Positions 24,115-32,914 of a stretch of 64,000 bases of DNA are shown piece by piece. Numbering within the stretch: the first letter of the stretch is position 1; each line of letters starts with the position of its first letter. The stretch comes from Acidobacteriota bacterium (GTDB lineage: Bacteria > Acidobacteriota > Terriglobia > Terriglobales > Acidobacteriaceae), in contig JAFDVP010000001.1 in the NCBI GenBank assembly GCA_018268895.1, positions 930,001-994,000 of the forward strand. Reading direction: 5' to 3'. The position numbers and the translations under genes are program-made. Below the pieces are notes generated by a model. The model worked only from the letters and a program-made list of their open reading frames with translations. It was not told the DNA's origin and did not search any database.

Positions 24115-26031
24115 TCACCTTGGATAGCGTTTCAGCTGGGGATACCACGTCAACTGGAATGCAACCGCCGTATTGTTCTGCTTGCCGGTTTTATAGATAG
24201 GCGCCTTCCAGCCCTCATATTGCACCGACCCGTTAAATTCGATATCGGGGCCGAACCGTTTAACCACCCCGACCTTGAACTGATTCTGTGTGGTCCCGAG
24301 AAGGACGAAGTCTTTTGCCGTCTTTTTGTTCAGATACGAGAGCTGAATCCATTCGTTTCCCGAGAGATGCCAGGTGAGCCATAGATTGCCTCCCTTGGCT
24401 TCACGGCCGATCCAGTCGCCCATGATGAAACCCTTGTTGGTGTAGCCCTGTTTCTGAACGACTTCAAAGTAGCTGAACTGTCCTCGATCGCTCAGCGCGA
24501 CCGGCTGGTCGGAGGTAGCGGCCTCGACACGGAGATCGAGTGGGCGCAACCTGCCGGGGAACTGGGAGATGAAGAGGCCTGTCCGGTATGCGGCGCGACG
24601 GGGAGCGCTGATTGGAGTGACATCGTCGTGGCTGATGGAGTCGGCATAGAGGGTTGCGTATTTGCGAACGAACGGCAAGCGGTAGGAGAAGCTGAAGTCG
24701 CTGAACCTTGCTCCTGGATCGTCTCTCGAATACTTCTCCTGCACCGTTGTGTCGTTGATGTCGAAGAAGCCCTTGAGGAACGTGTGCAATGTAACCGGAG
24801 CGTGATCTTTACCGCCGAAGATGATGGTGCGCTGAAACCCGAACTCAAAGTTTTTCGTGGGGCGGAAAGAGAACATTTCCGAGTGGGTATAAGGACTGTT
24901 CGGTGCCGTGTGGCCTTTCAGGCTTCCGTAAAAGAAGTCGTATCGAACCGGGCCAAGCAGCTTTGAAACCAGAAAGATATTCAGTGGTTCCACGCGGTTG
25001 ATGCGGAACGAGTAGATGTTTTCAGCGTTATTGGACCAGGCCATGGCGCCTGCCTGCGCGGGACTGAGCCAGGCGTCGGTCTTGCCTCCTGAGATCTCGT
25101 GACCCAAAAGATGAAAGGAGAGAGCTGCTTCCACAAGTCTGAAATTGTTCTGCGCGGGCAAGTTGCCCTCCGGGATCGTCAACTGCGGCCGGTTGGGCGG
25201 AGCGTAGGGCTTAATCAGGTCACGGTCGGAGAGCAGATTTGCAAGGTCGTAGGAGTAGCCGGTTCCGGCGGGCGCATGCTGGTACTCCCCGCGCACGTAG
25301 AGCGAGAAGCGACCAGCCTCAGCCAGCGTCGAAAACCCTGTGATGTTGTTGAAGCCGCTCTCGTAGGGACGGCCGTAATCGTTGTATAGCGTCTGGCCAA
25401 GGTGGTAGCTGTCACGCAGCACGGGGCCGGAGATGCCGGTGATCCGCGTATAAAACGAGTGCGTTCCATAGACAATGCCGCGCGCCGCATAGCCCATGGG
25501 GGCTTCGTCGGTGAACTCGTGCAACAGCTTATCGAAGATGGCCTGCGCCTCTTCGTTATTGCTCTCCATGATGTCGTGTTGCGATTGCTGCAACATGTGG
25601 ACAACGCTGCGCCGGGTCCAGGGCCGCATTCCAATGAAGGCTGAGTCGAGAAAGCCCATGGAATACAGCCGCATCATCTGCGGGTAGACCCAGCTATCCA
25701 TGGGGATGTAAGCCGAACCCAGGGCATCAACGGGATGCTCGACAACAGGGTGATAGGCCGGATAGGCCGAGTAGAGCTTGCCTGAATCGGGAGGCGGTGC
25801 CGGAGCGGTGGCTGGTGCCGGAGCAGGAGCGGATGGAGCTCCATCCCGGTGCTTTTGTTGATCGGGATCGTAGGCCGGTCTTGAAGGTTCCTGTGCCGGC
25901 GATGCGGAAGAGGGCGTAGATACCGAAGGCGCTGACGGTTCGGGAGCGGAAGGCGTCTGGGAGACACCCGCCGTCAGCATTGCCGAGAGGAGATAACAGA
26001 GGCTGGGGAGAAATCGAATCCGCAAACGCAC
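24115..26031 (-). CDS. Capsule assembly Wzi-family outer-membrane protein
   Basis: Probable outer-membrane beta-barrel that helps anchor or assemble surface polysaccharide. It has 638 residues: signal peptide (LPSLCYLLSAMLTAGVS), a low-complexity Pro/Ala/Ser segment of about 70 residues (including APAPAPATAPAPPPDSG), then a Wzi domain. The latter begins near VDALGSAYIPMDSWVYPQMM, has the RRSVVHML segment, and alternates aromatic strands to the end. E. coli Wzi has about 480 residues; the excess is mainly the Pro-rich linker and barrel loops. The start appears to be GTG at 26031. It is monocistronic, convergent with ugd-uxs. The domain is recognised from pattern; the specific polymer is unknown. 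Confidence 0.8.
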   Translation of the reverse strand: MRLRIRFLPSLCYLLSAMLTAGVSQTPSAPEPSAPSVSTPSSASPAQEPSRPAYDPDQQKHRDGAPSAPAPAPATAPAPPPDSGKLYSAYPAYHPVVEHPVDALGSAYIPMDSWVYPQMMRLYSMGFLDSAFIGMRPWTRRSVVHMLQQSQHDIMESNNEEAQAIFDKLLHEFTDEAPMGYAARGIVYGTHSFYTRITGISGPVLRDSYHLGQTLYNDYGRPYESGFNNITGFSTLAEAGRFSLYVRGEYQHAPAGTGYSYDLANLLSDRDLIKPYAPPNRPQLTIPEGNLPAQNNFRLVEAALSFHLLGHEISGGKTDAWLSPAQAGAMAWSNNAENIYSFRINRVEPLNIFLVSKLLGPVRYDFFYGSLKGHTAPNSPYTHSEMFSFRPTKNFEFGFQRTIIFGGKDHAPVTLHTFLKGFFDINDTTVQEKYSRDDPGARFSDFSFSYRLPFVRKYATLYADSISHDDVTPISAPRRAAYRTGLFISQFPGRLRPLDLRVEAATSDQPVALSDRGQFSYFEVVQKQGYTNKGFIMGDWIGREAKGGNLWLTWHLSGNEWIQLSYLNKKTAKDFVLLGTTQNQFKVGVVKRFGPDIEFNGSVQYEGWKAPIYKTGKQNNTAVAFQLTWYPQLKRYPR

Positions 26032-26107
26032 CTCAAAAACTTCTGCCAGACTGGCTTAAGTGTAATCTTTCGAGGGCAGAGCGGTCCGTCCGGATGGTCC
26101 TGGCCCT

Positions 26108-26977
26108 CTATGACTGTTTAGATGCGCTTTGCTTCTTCTTCAGCCGCCTTCGAGCGTCCGTCTCAACCTGCCGAAACCATGTGGGTGTTGCGACCTTTTT
26201 CGCTTCAAGAAACTGCCGTAGATGCTCGATAGGATCGCCTGATGCAGGAGATGTACGACGGCCTTGCGAGCGCCAGGCAATGCACTCGATCAATACCGGG
26301 CCATCGCCACCGCGAGTGCGGCCGAGCGATTCCTGAATGACGCGATACAACGCGACGGCATCGCAGGCGTCGACGGGAATTCCGGGGACGCCGGATTTTC
26401 CGGCCACACGGGCGATGGTCGCGACCTCGTCACGTTTTCTGTAGCCCGTTATGCGTGGCAGCTGGATGAAGATGATCGGCAGGTCGTACCTGGCTGCGGC
26501 TGCGAGCGCGTGAGAGCAGGCGGCAGCGCTCAGTTCATCCCTTTGAATGTATGCGACGACGACTCCCTGGCGAGACTGGGACTTGAGGGCCATGGAGGCC
26601 CCCAGCGCCATCCGCAGGCGCTGTTCTGCATCGGAGATCGCCGGCAGCAGCCGCCCAGCAGGCTCTTTTACCGATTTTATGGAGGAGTAGGTTTTCAGCA
26701 GAGCGGCGGGGGCGACTCCGAGGATCGAGGACATCCCTGCGCTTGTTTCTGCGTCGCCGATCAGGTCGTCAGCTCCGAGTTGAAGGACGGTACTTGCCCG
26801 TACAGCTTCCTGGCCGCGAATAGAGGCGATTCGCCGTCTTTGTCCTCTGGCGCGCGCGCGCTTCTGAAGGGCCTCTTCGAGAACTCTGGCCTCAACCATC
26901 GCGACATACATCGCCCTGAGCTTTGCATTGGGGACCAGCGGATTCTCTCCTGGCTCCCCTTTTCCCTTCAACGTCAT
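26108..26977 (-). CDS. 2-oxoacid dehydrogenase E1-alpha-like protein lacking the TPP motif
   Basis: A 289-residue protein resembling the alpha subunit of heterodimeric E1 enzymes in its first part: LRAMYVAMVEARVLEEALQK, then IRGQEAVRASTVLQLGADDL. At the thiamine diphosphate site the usual GDG...N motif is replaced by VVAYIQRDELSAAACSHAL, although the following YDLPIIFIQ helix-strand is kept. The magnesium ligands are therefore missing and the protein is probably not a catalytic E1. The C-terminus is basic (RRRLKKKQSASKQS). It lies 76 bases downstream of aceE on the same strand, separated by a strong hairpin. It may be a non-catalytic partner or regulator, or a decayed paralogue; the length of the open frame favours selection. 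Confidence 0.7.
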   Translation of the reverse strand: MTLKGKGEPGENPLVPNAKLRAMYVAMVEARVLEEALQKRARARGQRRRIASIRGQEAVRASTVLQLGADDLIGDAETSAGMSSILGVAPAALLKTYSSIKSVKEPAGRLLPAISDAEQRLRMALGASMALKSQSRQGVVVAYIQRDELSAAACSHALAAAARYDLPIIFIQLPRITGYRKRDEVATIARVAGKSGVPGIPVDACDAVALYRVIQESLGRTRGGDGPVLIECIAWRSQGRRTSPASGDPIEHLRQFLEAKKVATPTWFRQVETDARRRLKKKQSASKQS

Positions 26978-27001
26978 CGTCGGTCTTTCTCCCTGATACA
27001 G

Positions 27002-27031
27002 CGAGAGGGTTCCACAGGTGGAACCCTCTCG
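27002..27031. other. Strong hairpin between aceE and the E1-alpha-like gene
   Basis: Perfect 14-bp inverted repeat CGAGAGGGTTCCAC / GTGGAACCCTCTCG with a 2-base centre. No T-run follows on either strand, so it is more likely an mRNA stability or processing element than a classical terminator. Confidence 0.7.
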
Positions 27032-27052
27032 GCTGACACTGCCTATTGTCTT

Positions 27053-29719
27053 CTATGCGTGAGCCGGATCGCCAGCCTCGGTGTTCACTCCGAGTTCGGC
27101 GAGTGCCTTTTGCGCTGCCTTGGGCTTGAACTTACCGTCGCGCGCCAGCTTCGAGAGCGTAGCCCCGACGATCGCCTCGGCGCTGACCTCGAAGTGCCTG
27201 CGCAGGTGCTCGCGGTTGTCGCTGCGTCCAAAGCCGTCGGTTCCGAGGGCTACAAGACGCGTGGGCAGCCACGGAGAGAGCGCATCGGGAATGACCTTCA
27301 TGTAATCGCTTGCCGCGATGATCGGGCCCTTCGTGCCTTCGAGCGCCGTCTCGAGGTAGCTCTTCCTGAGCGCCTCGGCGGGGTGCAGGCGGTTCCAGCG
27401 CTCGGTGGCGAGCGCGTCGCGGCGAAGCTCGATGTAGCTGGTCATGCTCCAGACGTTGGTCTCGACGCCGTACTTCGAGGAGAGGATCTCCTGCGCGCGG
27501 AGCACCTCGTTGAGGATGGTCCCGCTGCCGAAGAGCTGGGCCACGGCCTCGCCCTTGAGCGCGGGCTTGAGCTGGTACATGCCGCGGAGGATGCCTTCGG
27601 TGACGCCCTCGGGCATCGCCGGCATGGCGTAGTCCTCGTTGTACATGGTGATGTAGTAGAAACAGTCCTCGCCCTTCTCGTACATGCGGCGCAGGCCGTC
27701 CTGCACGACGACGGCAAGCTCGTAGACGAAGGCCGGGTCGTAGGTCTTGCAGGTGGGGATCGTGCTCGAGAGCACGATGCTGTGTCCATCCTGGTGCTGC
27801 AATCCCTCGCCCAGCATGGTGGTGCGTCCGGCGGTGCCTCCCATCAGGAAGCCCTTGCCGCGCGAGTCCGCGAAGGCCCAGGCCATGTCGCCGATGCGCT
27901 GGAAGCCGAACATCGAGTAGTACATATAGAAGGGAATCATCGGCACGCGGTAGTTCGAGTACGCCGTGCCGGCGGCGGTGAACGAGGCCATGGAGCCAGC
28001 CTCGGTGATGCCCTCCTCGAGGATCTGGCCGTCGGTCATCTCGCGGTAGTAGAGCAGCATGTCGGCATCGTGCGGCGTGTACTTCTGTCCCTCGGGGGCG
28101 TAGATGCCGACCTGCTTGATCGCCGACTCCATGCCGAAGGTGCGGCCTTCATCGGGCAGGATGGGCACGATGAGTTTGCCGAACGCGGGGTCCTTCAACA
28201 GGTGGCGCAGGATACTGACGAAGCCCATCGTGGTCGAGACGGCGCGCTTGTTCGATCCGGCTGTCCATTCAGCAAAGTAGTCGAGCTTCGGCGCGGTGAA
28301 GTCGAGCTTCGGCACCTCGCGTTTGGGCAGGTAGCCACCGAGCTCCTGCCTCCGCTGCTGCATGTAGACGATCTCTGGCGCGTCCTGAGAGGGGCGGTAT
28401 GGGGTGCCGTGGGTCGCGGCCTCCTCGGGGATCGGGATATCGAAGCGCTTGACGAAGGCGGCCAGCTCGCTGTCGGCCATCTTCTTCTCGTTGTGGGTTG
28501 CGTTGCGCGCCTGCGACGATCCCATGCCGTAGCCCTTGACGGTCTTGGCGAGGATGACCGTGGGGCCGCCCTTGTGCTCCATGGCGCGCTTGTAGGCGTT
28601 GTATATCTTGCCCGGGTCGTGGCCGCCGCGGTGCAGGCGCTCAAGCTGCTCGTCCGTCATGTCGCGCACGAGCTCGAGAAGCTCCGGGTACTTGCCGAAG
28701 AAGTTCTGGCGCAGGTAAGCGCCGTTCTTCGCCTTGAAGGTCTGGAAGTCGCCGTCGACGCACTCTTCCATACGGCGCAGCAGCAGACCGGTGTGGTCGC
28801 GCTCGAAGAGAGCGTCCCAGTCCGAGCCCCAGATCACCTTGATGACGTTCCATCCGACGCCGCGGAAGTGGCCCTCGAGCTCGTCGATGATGCGCTTGTT
28901 GCCGCGCACCGGCCCGTCGAGCCGTTGCAAGTTGCAGTTGACCACGAAGATGAGGTTGTCGAGCTTCTCGCGCGCCGCGACGGAGATGGCCCCGAGGGTG
29001 TCGACCTCGTCGGTCTCGCCGTCGCCTACAAAGGCCCAGACCTTGCGCTCGGTCGGCTGGATGAGGCCGCGATGCTCGAGGTAGCGCATGAAGCGCGCCT
29101 GGTAGATAGCGTTCAGCGGCCCGATGCCCATGGAGACCGTGGGAAACGCCCAGAACTCCGGCATCAGCCAGGGGTGAGGATAGGAGCTCAGGCCAGGGGT
29201 CTCGCGGAGCTCGTGACGGAAGTTCTTCAGGTGGGCGTCGCTGAGCCGGCCTTCAAGATAGGCGCGCGCGTAGACGCCGGGGGAGGCGTGGCCCTGGAAG
29301 TAGATGAAGTCTCCGGGCTGGTCGCCGTACTTTGCGTGGAAGAAGTGGTTGAAGCCGACCTCAAGCAGGGTCGCGAGCGACGAGTAGGTGGAGATGTGCC
29401 CGCCGATGCCTGCATCCTTCTTGTTCTGACCATGGACCATGGCCATGGCGTTCCAGCGGATCAGGGCCTCGACGCGGCGCTCGAGCGAGCGATCGCCGGG
29501 ATAGGGAACTTCGTCGTGTTTGGGGATGGTGTTCTGATAAGGAGTTGTTAGCTCACTCTGTACCGGGACGCCGGCCTCGCGGGCGCGGGTATGCAGGGCC
29601 TCCAGCAGTTTGGCGCTCTGTTCCCAGTCGCCTGCCACTACCTCGTCAAAGGCTTCAATCCACTCTGCAACTTCTCTGGTGAAGTCAACCTGTGCAGGCG
29701 TTTCAAGCTTTGTAGTCAT
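27053..29719 (-). CDS. aceE: Pyruvate dehydrogenase E1 component, homodimeric type
   Basis: Decarboxylates pyruvate with thiamine diphosphate and passes the acetyl group to the E2 lipoyl domain. The 888 residues match the length of E. coli AceE (887). The opening VDFTREVAEWIEAFDEVV and the segments NTIPKHDEVPYPGDRSLERR, ISTYSSLATLLEVGFNHFF and the TPP motif VGDGETDE...(about 230) with the downstream NCNLQRLDGPVRGN are diagnostic. ATG at 29719 has AAGGA upstream. E2 and E3 genes are not in the window. It is followed on the same strand by a degenerate E1-alpha-like gene. Identification is very secure. Confidence 0.96.
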   Translation of the reverse strand: MTTKLETPAQVDFTREVAEWIEAFDEVVAGDWEQSAKLLEALHTRAREAGVPVQSELTTPYQNTIPKHDEVPYPGDRSLERRVEALIRWNAMAMVHGQNKKDAGIGGHISTYSSLATLLEVGFNHFFHAKYGDQPGDFIYFQGHASPGVYARAYLEGRLSDAHLKNFRHELRETPGLSSYPHPWLMPEFWAFPTVSMGIGPLNAIYQARFMRYLEHRGLIQPTERKVWAFVGDGETDEVDTLGAISVAAREKLDNLIFVVNCNLQRLDGPVRGNKRIIDELEGHFRGVGWNVIKVIWGSDWDALFERDHTGLLLRRMEECVDGDFQTFKAKNGAYLRQNFFGKYPELLELVRDMTDEQLERLHRGGHDPGKIYNAYKRAMEHKGGPTVILAKTVKGYGMGSSQARNATHNEKKMADSELAAFVKRFDIPIPEEAATHGTPYRPSQDAPEIVYMQQRRQELGGYLPKREVPKLDFTAPKLDYFAEWTAGSNKRAVSTTMGFVSILRHLLKDPAFGKLIVPILPDEGRTFGMESAIKQVGIYAPEGQKYTPHDADMLLYYREMTDGQILEEGITEAGSMASFTAAGTAYSNYRVPMIPFYMYYSMFGFQRIGDMAWAFADSRGKGFLMGGTAGRTTMLGEGLQHQDGHSIVLSSTIPTCKTYDPAFVYELAVVVQDGLRRMYEKGEDCFYYITMYNEDYAMPAMPEGVTEGILRGMYQLKPALKGEAVAQLFGSGTILNEVLRAQEILSSKYGVETNVWSMTSYIELRRDALATERWNRLHPAEALRKSYLETALEGTKGPIIAASDYMKVIPDALSPWLPTRLVALGTDGFGRSDNREHLRRHFEVSAEAIVGATLSKLARDGKFKPKAAQKALAELGVNTEAGDPAHA

Positions 29720-29981
29720 AAGCGGTCCTTATCTCCCCATTCTTTTGGGCGCATACTCAGCGGCCCAAAACTAACCACATCTAAGATAATCGCCAAACCC
29801 CACAACCGTCACTTGTCTGACCATTTCCTGTGCGAAAACCGGATATCCCTTTACGGTAATCGCCGCCCATGTCTGGGCCCGATGAGACGGGTAGGGCACA
29901 TGTCCGTTGTGAACGGTCTTCGATTGGTTTATAAAACTCCCCGTTCCGAAAACTCACGAAACAAAGCCACGAGGAGCTTTT

Positions 29982-31565
29982 ATGAATAGGAAATTTGTGA
30001 TGCGCGCCTGTGCCGGGTTCTGCTTGGCAGCCTGCACCTCTGTGCCGCAGCTTGCTGCCGCGCAGAGCGCAAGCCAGGCTGGGCCGGGGGCATCGTCCGC
30101 AGCCAGCGCCCCTGTCGAGGAGAAGCAGTACGACCTGCTGTTGAAAGGGGGGCACGTTATCGATGCGAAGAACAACATCGACGCCATTCGAGACGTTGCC
30201 ATCAAGGATGGAAAGATTGCGAAGGTTGCGGCGGGAATTCCGGCAAACTCCGCCATCAAGACCGTGAACGTGGCGGGCCTGTATGTCACCCCGGGATTGA
30301 TCGATATGCACGTCCATGTCTTCTGGGGCCTGACAAAGGACGATTATGCCGGCGGCGACTGGGCGGTTGCACCCGACGGCGTTACGTTGCGTGACGGCGT
30401 GACTACCGTTGTAGATGCCGGTTCGTCGGGGTGGCGCAACTTCGAGACGTTCAAGGAGCGCGTGATCGATCGCTCACAGACGCGGGTCCTCGCTGAGTTG
30501 AATATCGTGGGTGCGGGCATGGGCAGCGGTCCGATCGAGCAGAACAAGGAGGACATGGACGGCGAGAAGACGGCCGAGATGGCCCTGAAGTATCCCAACA
30601 TCGTTGTTGGGATCAAGAGCGCTCATTTCACGGGTCCGGAGTGGTTTCCTTATGAGCAGGCCGTCAAGGCCGGAACGATTGCTCATATCCCGGTGATGAT
30701 TGACTTTGGCTCGCGTCGTCCGGAGCGTCCTCTGTATCAGCTTCTTGAAGAGAAGCTAAGGCCCGGCGACATCTACACGCATATGTATGGCGGCAGCCGC
30801 GGAGAGCAGGACCCAGAGACGGGCGGACCGGGCAAGGGCATGTGGGAGGGCCGGAAGCGCGGCATCTACTTCGACGTAGGCCACGGACAGAGCAGCTTCC
30901 TGTTCAGCGTGGCCGTACCGTTGATCAAGGCGGGCTTCATCCCCGATTCGATCTCCACGGACATTCACTCCGACAATTTGAACGAGGGGTTGAAGGACCA
31001 GTTGACGACGGCAGACAAGTTCCTCGCCATGGGGCTGCCGCTGAAAGAGGTCATCGCCGAGATGACGTGGCACCCGGCGGTAGAGGTGCAGCAGACACAA
31101 CTGGGGCACCTGTCAGAGGGAGCCATTGCCGATGTCGCTGTGCTGAACGTTCATCATGGCGACTACGGTTTTATCGACGGCGCGGGAGCAGTGTTGAAGG
31201 GCCACGAGAGATTGGAGTGCGAGTTAACCATCAAGGACGGCAAGTTTGTCTACGACCTCAATGGCCTCTCGGCCCCGCCGTGGAACCAGCCGCCAGGACC
31301 TGCGGAGAAGCAGGCGAAGAAGTGGACCTCGCTGCGTATTCCAACCGGGCTGCAACGTCCGATGAACCCGCAGATGGCAGCTCGCATGGCGAGGTTCCCT
31401 CCACGGTGGCAGCCTTACGAGACAGATGCAAACGGCAAGGTTACCGTGAAGGCCGCTGCAAAGCTTCCGCCCCCGGGAGTGAAGAGGCCGAAGCTGGATG
31501 TGCCTCCTCAGGCTTCAACGTGGGCCAAGCCACCGTACGACTCGTGGCCGGCGGCCAGGAAGTAG
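29982..31565 (+). CDS. Exported amidohydrolase/deacetylase-family metallohydrolase
   Basis: A 527-residue amidohydrolase-superfamily enzyme with an export signal. The first 30 residues contain a hydrophobic core ending in LAAC or AAAQS, so it may be a lipoprotein or a soluble periplasmic protein. The beta-sandwich start is YDLLLKGGHVIDAKNNIDAI. The metal-binding HxH is in GLIDMHVHVFWG, KSAHFTGPEW supplies a middle lysine/His pair, and IPDSISTDIHSDN provides the conserved Asp-His. It resembles the dihydroorotase-like group that includes EF_0837/AHA_3915 proteins; the substrate is unknown. A Pro-rich C-terminal tail of about 90 residues is not part of the core fold. ATG at 29982 has GAGGAG. It ends at a bidirectional terminator. 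Confidence 0.82.
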   Translation: MNRKFVMRACAGFCLAACTSVPQLAAAQSASQAGPGASSAASAPVEEKQYDLLLKGGHVIDAKNNIDAIRDVAIKDGKIAKVAAGIPANSAIKTVNVAGLYVTPGLIDMHVHVFWGLTKDDYAGGDWAVAPDGVTLRDGVTTVVDAGSSGWRNFETFKERVIDRSQTRVLAELNIVGAGMGSGPIEQNKEDMDGEKTAEMALKYPNIVVGIKSAHFTGPEWFPYEQAVKAGTIAHIPVMIDFGSRRPERPLYQLLEEKLRPGDIYTHMYGGSRGEQDPETGGPGKGMWEGRKRGIYFDVGHGQSSFLFSVAVPLIKAGFIPDSISTDIHSDNLNEGLKDQLTTADKFLAMGLPLKEVIAEMTWHPAVEVQQTQLGHLSEGAIADVAVLNVHHGDYGFIDGAGAVLKGHERLECELTIKDGKFVYDLNGLSAPPWNQPPGPAEKQAKKWTSLRIPTGLQRPMNPQMAARMARFPPRWQPYETDANGKVTVKAAAKLPPPGVKRPKLDVPPQASTWAKPPYDSWPAARK

Positions 31566-31580
31566 AAGCCAGCACAAAAC

Positions 31581-31616
31581 AAACCCGCGCTCTAAGTCGA
31601 GCGCGGGTTTTGTTTT
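31581..31616. terminator. Bidirectional intrinsic terminator
   Basis: Perfect 12-bp stem AAACCCGCGCTC / GAGCGCGGGTTT, with TGTTTTC on the plus side and an AAAACAAA run on the other. It serves the amidohydrolase gene and the convergent argJ. Confidence 0.9.
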
Positions 31617-31628
31617 CAGAATTGCCGT

Positions 31629-32864
31629 CTATGTTGAGTAATCGGCGTTGATGCGGACGTACTCTTCTGTAAGGTCGCAGGTGATGAACTGGCAGCCGGC
31701 CACGCCCTGGCCCATGTGCATGGCGATGGTGTACTCGCGCTGCTGCATCACACGATGCGCGGCGGCCTCGTCGAAGGCGGGGGAGCGCATGCCTGCTTCG
31801 TAGACGGGGACATCGCCGATGCGCACGGTTACAAGGACAGGGTCAAACTCGACTCCTGAGTATCCGGCGGCGGCCAGGAGGCGTCCCCAGTTGGGATCGG
31901 CGCTCGACCACGCGGTCTTGCAAAGGGGCGAGTGCGCGATAGCACGGGCGATCTGGCGGGCGTCTGCCTCGTTGCGTGTGCCTCCGATGTCGAGCGTGAC
32001 GACGTGGGTCACTCCCTCGCCATCGTCGACGACCTTGTGGGCGAGCGTGCGGCAGACGGTGTTGAGCGCGGTAGTGAAGCTCTCGCGTGAGGCGCCGTCG
32101 AGCTTCACGTTACTGCTGCGGCTTGCCAACAAAAGCACGGTGTCGTTCGTCGATGTATCGCCGTCGATGGAGATGGAGTTGAAGCTCTGTTGTACGGCGG
32201 GCTGCAGAAGCTCTCGGAGGCTTGCTCCGTCGGCTGCGATGTCGGTGAACAGATACACCAGCATGGTGGCGTGAGGCGGAACCGGCGGTCCGAGCCGCGG
32301 ATGAATCATGCCTGCCCCCTTGGCCGCGCCGAAGATGCGGACCTCTTTGCCGTCGACGTTGATGGAGGCCGAGGCGACCTTCATCTTCGTGTCGGTCGTC
32401 ATGATGGCCTGGGCGAATAATTCTGCGTGGCTGGAGGAACTGCCCATTGCGGTCTTCAGGCCCGGGAGAGCTGCGATGACCTTGTCGCCGGGGAAGGGAA
32501 CGCCGATGATGCCGGTCGAGGAGGGGAAGACCTCGTCGAAGATGCAGCCGAAGGCCTCTGCGGCGGCGACGCATGTGGCGGTGCAGGCGTCGATGCCGGC
32601 CTGTCCTGTGGCGCAGTTGGCGTTGCCCGCGTTGACGAGCACTGCCTTGACGCGGCCGCCGGTCGAGGCCATGTGTTTGCGCCCAACTGTTATCGGGGCG
32701 GCCACGACCTGATTGCTGGTAAACATGACCGCAGCCTGCGCTCCTGCCGGAGCGACTGCGATGGCGACATCCAGATTTCCGCTGGCCTTGATTCCTGCTT
32801 TGACTGCGCCCCACTGGAAGCCCAGGGGAAGGGCTTCGTTGCTCAACTTCGACTCACCGTCCAT
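31629..32864 (-). CDS. argJ: Glutamate N-acetyltransferase / ornithine acetyltransferase
   Basis: Recycles acetyl from N-acetylornithine to glutamate in arginine synthesis. The 411-residue precursor self-cleaves before Thr200, visible in PPHATMLVYLFTDIA, giving alpha and beta chains. Other marks are GFQWGAVKAGIK, VNAGNANCATG, FPSSTGIIG, AAKGAGMIHPRL and the C-terminus EEYVRINADYST, characteristic of the family. Whether it also makes acetylglutamate from acetyl-CoA cannot be decided here. The ATG at 32864 lies directly against AAGGAG, too close for a normal spacing, so translation may begin a few codons downstream (for example at TTG, codon 7). Other arg genes are not adjacent. Confidence 0.93.
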   Translation of the reverse strand: MDGESKLSNEALPLGFQWGAVKAGIKASGNLDVAIAVAPAGAQAAVMFTSNQVVAAPITVGRKHMASTGGRVKAVLVNAGNANCATGQAGIDACTATCVAAAEAFGCIFDEVFPSSTGIIGVPFPGDKVIAALPGLKTAMGSSSSHAELFAQAIMTTDTKMKVASASINVDGKEVRIFGAAKGAGMIHPRLGPPVPPHATMLVYLFTDIAADGASLRELLQPAVQQSFNSISIDGDTSTNDTVLLLASRSSNVKLDGASRESFTTALNTVCRTLAHKVVDDGEGVTHVVTLDIGGTRNEADARQIARAIAHSPLCKTAWSSADPNWGRLLAAAGYSGVEFDPVLVTVRIGDVPVYEAGMRSPAFDEAAAHRVMQQREYTIAMHMGQGVAGCQFITCDLTEEYVRINADYST

Positions 32865-32914
32865 CTCCTTACTCTATCAAGCAACGATGGAGCCGGCGAT
32901 GAACGGTGAAGTCA

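Noticed and set aside
26264..29551. Long open frame on the plus strand opposite aceE (over 1000 codons)
   Set aside because: It is the mirror of the aceE gene in a G+C-rich, codon-biased region; its protein is Val/Ala/Gly/Leu/Arg-rich without domains, whereas the minus strand is a textbook AceE.
29720..29981. tRNA or small RNA in the aceE-amidohydrolase gap
   Set aside because: No cloverleaf or CCA-compatible acceptor stem could be folded by eye; a small RNA cannot be excluded without expression data.
31071..31110. Copy of the GGGGCACC repeat tail near 31103
   Set aside because: Only a short match within coding sequence of the amidohydrolase, without the flanking hairpin, so it is taken as chance.
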